Origin: Isohypsibius dastychi
Lineage: Eukaryota; Tardigrada; Eutardigrada; Parachela; Isohypsibiidae
Direction: 5' to 3'
Assembly: GCA_034696485.1 (NCBI GenBank)
Contig: JAQIWT010001548.1
Span: 1 to 10,375 of the forward strand
Length of the DNA stretch: 10,375 bases
The position numbers were made by a program, and so were the translations under genes. Each line of letters opens with the position of its first letter. Position 1 is the first letter of the stretch. The notes under the pieces were generated by a model. That model ran no database searches, was not told where the DNA came from, and was given only the letters and a program-made list of their open reading frames with translations. Below are positions 6,790-10,375 of this stretch, piece by piece.

Positions 6790-9700
6790 CGAACTTCATA
6801 GTCTTCGAATCTGTCCTCGTGTGGGTCGAACTAGTCCTCAGAAGACAGAATCTGTCCTCGTGTGGGTCGAACTAGTCCTCAGAAGACAGAATCTGTCCTC
6901 GTGTGGCTCGAATTAGTCATCAGAAGACAGAAAATGTCCTGGCGTAGACTCAGTTAGTCCTCAGAAGACAGAATCTGTCCTCGTGTGGAACAAACTGGTC
7001 CTCAGAAGACAGAACCTGTCCTCGCGTGGACTCAGATAGTCTTGAGAAGACAAATTCTAGCCTCGTGTGGGTCAAAACCAGTCCCCAGAAGACATAATCT
7101 GTCCTCGTGTGGAATCAATAAGTCCTCAGAAGACAGAATCAGTCCTCGTGTGGGTCGAACTAGTTCCGAGAAGACAGAATCTGTCCTCGTATAGACTCAG
7201 TTGGTCCTCAGAAGACGAATTCTGTCCTGGTGTGGGTCAAATCAGCCATCAGAAGACAGAATCAGCCCTGGTGTGGACTGAGTCAGTCTTCAGAAGACAG
7301 AATATGTCTTCGTGTGCACTCAGATAGCCTTAAAAAAACAAATTCTGTCCTCGTGTGGGTCGAACCAGTCCTCAGAAGACAGAATCTGTCCTCGTGTGGG
7401 TCAAACTGGTCCTCAGAAGACAGAACTTGTCCTCGTGTGGACTCAGATAGTCTTGAGAAGACAGAATCTGTCCTCGTGTGGGTTGCACTGGTCCTCAGAA
7501 GACAGAACCTGTCCTCGTGTGGACTCAGATAGTCTTGAGAAGACAGAATCTGTCCTCGTGTGGGTCGCACTGGTCCTCAGAAGACAGAATCTGACCTCGT
7601 GTGGACTCAGTTAGTCCTCAGAAGACAGAACCTGTCCTCGTGTGGACTCAGATAGTCTTGAGAAGACAGAATCTGTCCTCGTTTGGACTGACTCAGTCTT
7701 CAGAAGACAGAATGAGTCCTCGTGTGCACTCAGATAGCCTTAAAAAGACAAATTCTGTCCTCGTGTGGGTCAAAACCAGTCCCCAGAAGACATAATCTGT
7801 CTTCGTGTGGAATCAATTAGTCCTCAGAAGACAGAATCAGTCCTCGTGTGGGTCGAACTAGTTCCGAGAAGACAGAATCTGTCCTCGTATAGACTCAGTT
7901 GGTCCTCAGAAGACGAATTCTGTCCTGGTGTGGGTCAAATCAGCCATCAGAAGACAGAATCAGCCCTGGTGTGGACTGAGTCAGTCTTCAGAAGACAGAA
8001 TATGTCTTCGTGTGCACTCAGATAGCCTTAAAAAGACAAATTCTGTCCTCGTGTGGGTCGAACCAGTCCCCCGAAGACAGAACCTGTCCTCGTGTGGACT
8101 CAGATAGTCTTGAGAAAACAGAATCTGTCCTCGTGTGGACTGACTCAGTCTTCAGAAGACAGAATGAGTCCTCGTGTGCACTCAGATAGCCTTAAAAAGA
8201 CAAATTCTGTCCTCGTGTGGGTCAAAACCAGTCCCCAGAAGACATAATCTGTCTTCGTGTGGAATCAATTAGTCCTCAGAAGACAGAATCAGTCCTCGTG
8301 TGGGTCGAACTAGTTCCGAGAAGACAGAATCTGTCCTCGTATAGACTCAGTTGGTCCTCAGAAGACGAATTCTGTCCTGGTGTTGGTCAAATCAGCCATC
8401 AGAAGACAGAATCAGCCCTGGTGTGCACTCAGATAGTCTTAAGAAAACTGAATATGTCCTCGTGTAGGTCGAGCTTGTCCCCAGGAGACACAATCTGTCC
8501 TCGTATGGAATCAATTAGTCCTCAGAAGACAGAACTTGTCCTCGTGTGGACTCAGATAGTCTTGAGAAGACAGAATCTGTCCTCGTGTGGGTTAAACTGG
8601 TCCTCAGAAGACAGAATCTGACCTCTTGTGGACTCAGTTGGTCCTCAGGAGACAGAATCTGTCCCCGTGTGGGTCGCACTGGTCCTCAGAAGACAGAATC
8701 TGACCTCGTGTGGACTCAGTTAGTCCTCAGAAGACAGACTCTGTCCTCGTGTTGGTCAAACTGGTCCTCAGAAGACAGAACCTGTCCTCGTGTGGACTCA
8801 GATAGTCTTGAGAAAACAGAATCTGTCCTCGTGTGGACTGACTCAGTCTTCAGAAGACAGAATGAGTCCTTGTGTGCAATCAGATAGCCTTAAAAAGACA
8901 TATTCTGTCCTCCTGTGGGTCGAGCCAGTCCCCAGAAGACATAATCTGTCCTCGTGTGAAATCAATTAGTCCTCAGAAGACAGAATCAGTCCTCGTGTAG
9001 GTCGCACTAGTTCCGAGAAGACAGAATCTGTCCTCGTATAGACTCAGTTGGTCCTCAGAAGACAAATTCAGTCCTGGTGTGGGTCAAATCAGCCATCAGA
9101 AGACAGAATCAGTCCTGATGTGGATTGAGTCAGTCTTCAGAAGACAGAATATGTCTTCGTTTAGACTCAGTTGGTCTTCAGAAAACGAAATCTGTACTCT
9201 TGTGCACGCAGATATCCTTAAAAAGACAAATTCTGTCTTCGTGTGGGTCGAACCAGTCCCCAGAAGACAGAATCAGTCCTCGTGTGCACTCAGATAGTCT
9301 TAAGAAAACTGAATTTGTCCTCGTTTAGATCGAGCTTGTCCCCAGGAGACACAATCTGTCCTCGTATGGAATCAATTAGTCCTCAGAAGACAGAATCTGT
9401 CCTCGTGTGGGTCAAACTGGTCCTCAGAAGACAGAACTTGACCTCGTGTGGACTCAGATAGTCTTGAGAAGACAGAATCTGTCCTCGTGTGGGTTGCACT
9501 GGTCCTCAGAAGACAGAATCTGACCTCTTGTGGACTCAGTTAGTCCTCAGAAGACAGAATCTGTCCTCGTGTGGGTCAAACTGGTCCTCAGAAGACAGAA
9601 ACTGTCGTCGTGTGCACTCAGATAGCCTCGAGAAGACAAATTCTTTCCTCGTGTGGGTCAAGTTAGTCATGAGAAGACAGAATCCGTCCTCGTGGGGACT

Positions 9701-10375
9701 GAGTTAGTTTTCAGAAGACAGAATATATCCTCGTAGGGACTCAGTTAGTCTTCAGAGGACAAATTTTGTGCTGGTGTGGGCCGCATTAGTCTCCAGAAGA
9801 CAGAATCTGTCCTCGTGTGGACTCAGCTAGTCTTCAGAAAACGGAATTTGTACTCGTGTGGACTCAGTTAGTCTTCAGAAAACGGAATCTGTACTCGTGT
9901 GCAATCGGAGAGCCTCAAAAAGACAAATTCTGTCCTCGTTTTGGTCGAACCAGTCCCCAGAAGACAGAATAAGTCCTCGTGTGCACTCGGATAGTCTTAA
10001 GAAAATTGAATTTGTCCTCGTGTAGGTCGAGCTTTCCCCAGAAGACACAATCTGTCCTCGTATGGAATCAATTAGTCCTCAGAAGACAAATTCTGTCCTT
10101 TTGTGGGTCGAACCAGTCCCCAGAAGAAAGAATCAGTCCTCGTGTGCACTCAAATAGTCTTAAGAAAACTGAATTTGTCCTCGTGTAGGTCGAGCTTGTC
10201 CCCAGAAGACACAATCTGTCCTCATATGGAATCAATTAGTCCTCAGAAGAAAAATGCTGTCCTCGTGTGGGTCGAACCAGTTCCCAGAAGACAAATTCTG
10301 TCCTGTTGTAGGTCGATTCAGTCTCCAGAAGACAGAATCTGTCCTCGTATGGACTCAGTTAGTCTTCAGAGAACG
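6790..10375 (+). repeat. 41-bp minisatellite array, about 87 units, running off the window
   Basis: Successive units start 41 bp apart (TCTGTCCTCG at 6810, 6851 and 6892, and so on). The conserved part is GTCCTCAGAAGACAGAA then TCTGTCCTCGTGTGG. The variable part is of two main kinds, GGTCGAACTGGTC-like and ACTCAGATAGTC-like, which tend to alternate. A 42-bp variant (GGTCAAAACCAG) also occurs. The first unit, at about 6790-6809, is degenerate. Because 41 is not a multiple of three, neighbouring units are read in different frames. Frames stay open for up to about 134 codons only because the unit has few stop triplets, so I treat none as a gene. Confidence 0.97.
7631..8082 (+). repeat. Higher-order repeat block, 452 bp period
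   Basis: A run starting CCTGTCCTCGTGTGGACTC at 7631 recurs at 8083 (offset 452, eleven units of which one is 42 bp) and, more diverged, at 8781 (offset 698, seventeen units with one of 42 bp). The segment around GGTCAAAACCAGTCCCC at 7070 recurs at 7768 (offset 698) and 8220 (offset 452). Only the 42-bp variant explains the extra base in both periods. This is segmental amplification of multi-unit blocks within the satellite. Confidence 0.8.

Noticed and set aside
6985-10188. Many plus-strand frames of 64 to 134 codons with repeats like SSEDRICPRV
   Set aside because: They follow the 41-bp satellite, shift frame every unit, are cut by stops and have no splice or start context.
6790-10375. CRISPR array
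   Set aside because: There are no unique spacers between fixed repeats; the whole 41-bp unit is repeated with drift, and the surrounding genes are eukaryotic.

Overview
This is eukaryotic (animal) DNA. Genes are split by short introns (66 to about 580 nt) with GT..AG borders, polyadenylation signals sit just after stop codons, and there is no bacterial operon layout. The best taxonomic clue is a broken rhodopsin-like GPCR with a W-C-T motif at TM3 and TYRNHHTRR in the second cytoplasmic loop. From memory this style resembles expanded tardigrade/ecdysozoan receptor families; the assignment is tentative.

Layout, left to right. Positions 1-58 are a pure C run. Positions 440-1117 (minus) hold a long reading frame with only three in-frame stops, ending in a stop and AATAAA: a probable decayed gene of unknown family, with a possible upstream exon near 1198-1293. 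Positions 1916-3593 (plus) fit a five-exon gene for a secreted leucine-rich-repeat protein of 339 residues. All four junctions agree in phase. The third intron is largely a hairpin MITE, and the 3' splice site sits at the MITE's right edge.

Positions 3715-4911 are a foldback-type transposable element with 195-bp perfectly identical inverted ends, a 30-bp tandem array in the left arm and a 6-bp target duplication (AGCGCG). It is inserted in the last codons of a minus-strand GPCR gene (about 6564-4842). Removing the element and one duplication copy puts a TGA stop two codons after the insertion point. The GPCR also has a TAA inside its second cytoplasmic loop and a frameshift in TM4, so it reads as a pseudogene. 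The foldback interior carries a coding-like minus-strand fragment that may be captured sequence.

Positions about 6790-10375 are one large minisatellite of 41-bp units (about 87 copies) running off the window, with higher-order blocks and repeated dyad half-sites.

The LRR gene and the GPCR converge: their 3' ends face each other across about 115 bp plus the foldback. No cooperative pathway is visible. The theme is genes invaded, reshaped or killed by palindromic elements next to a satellite block.
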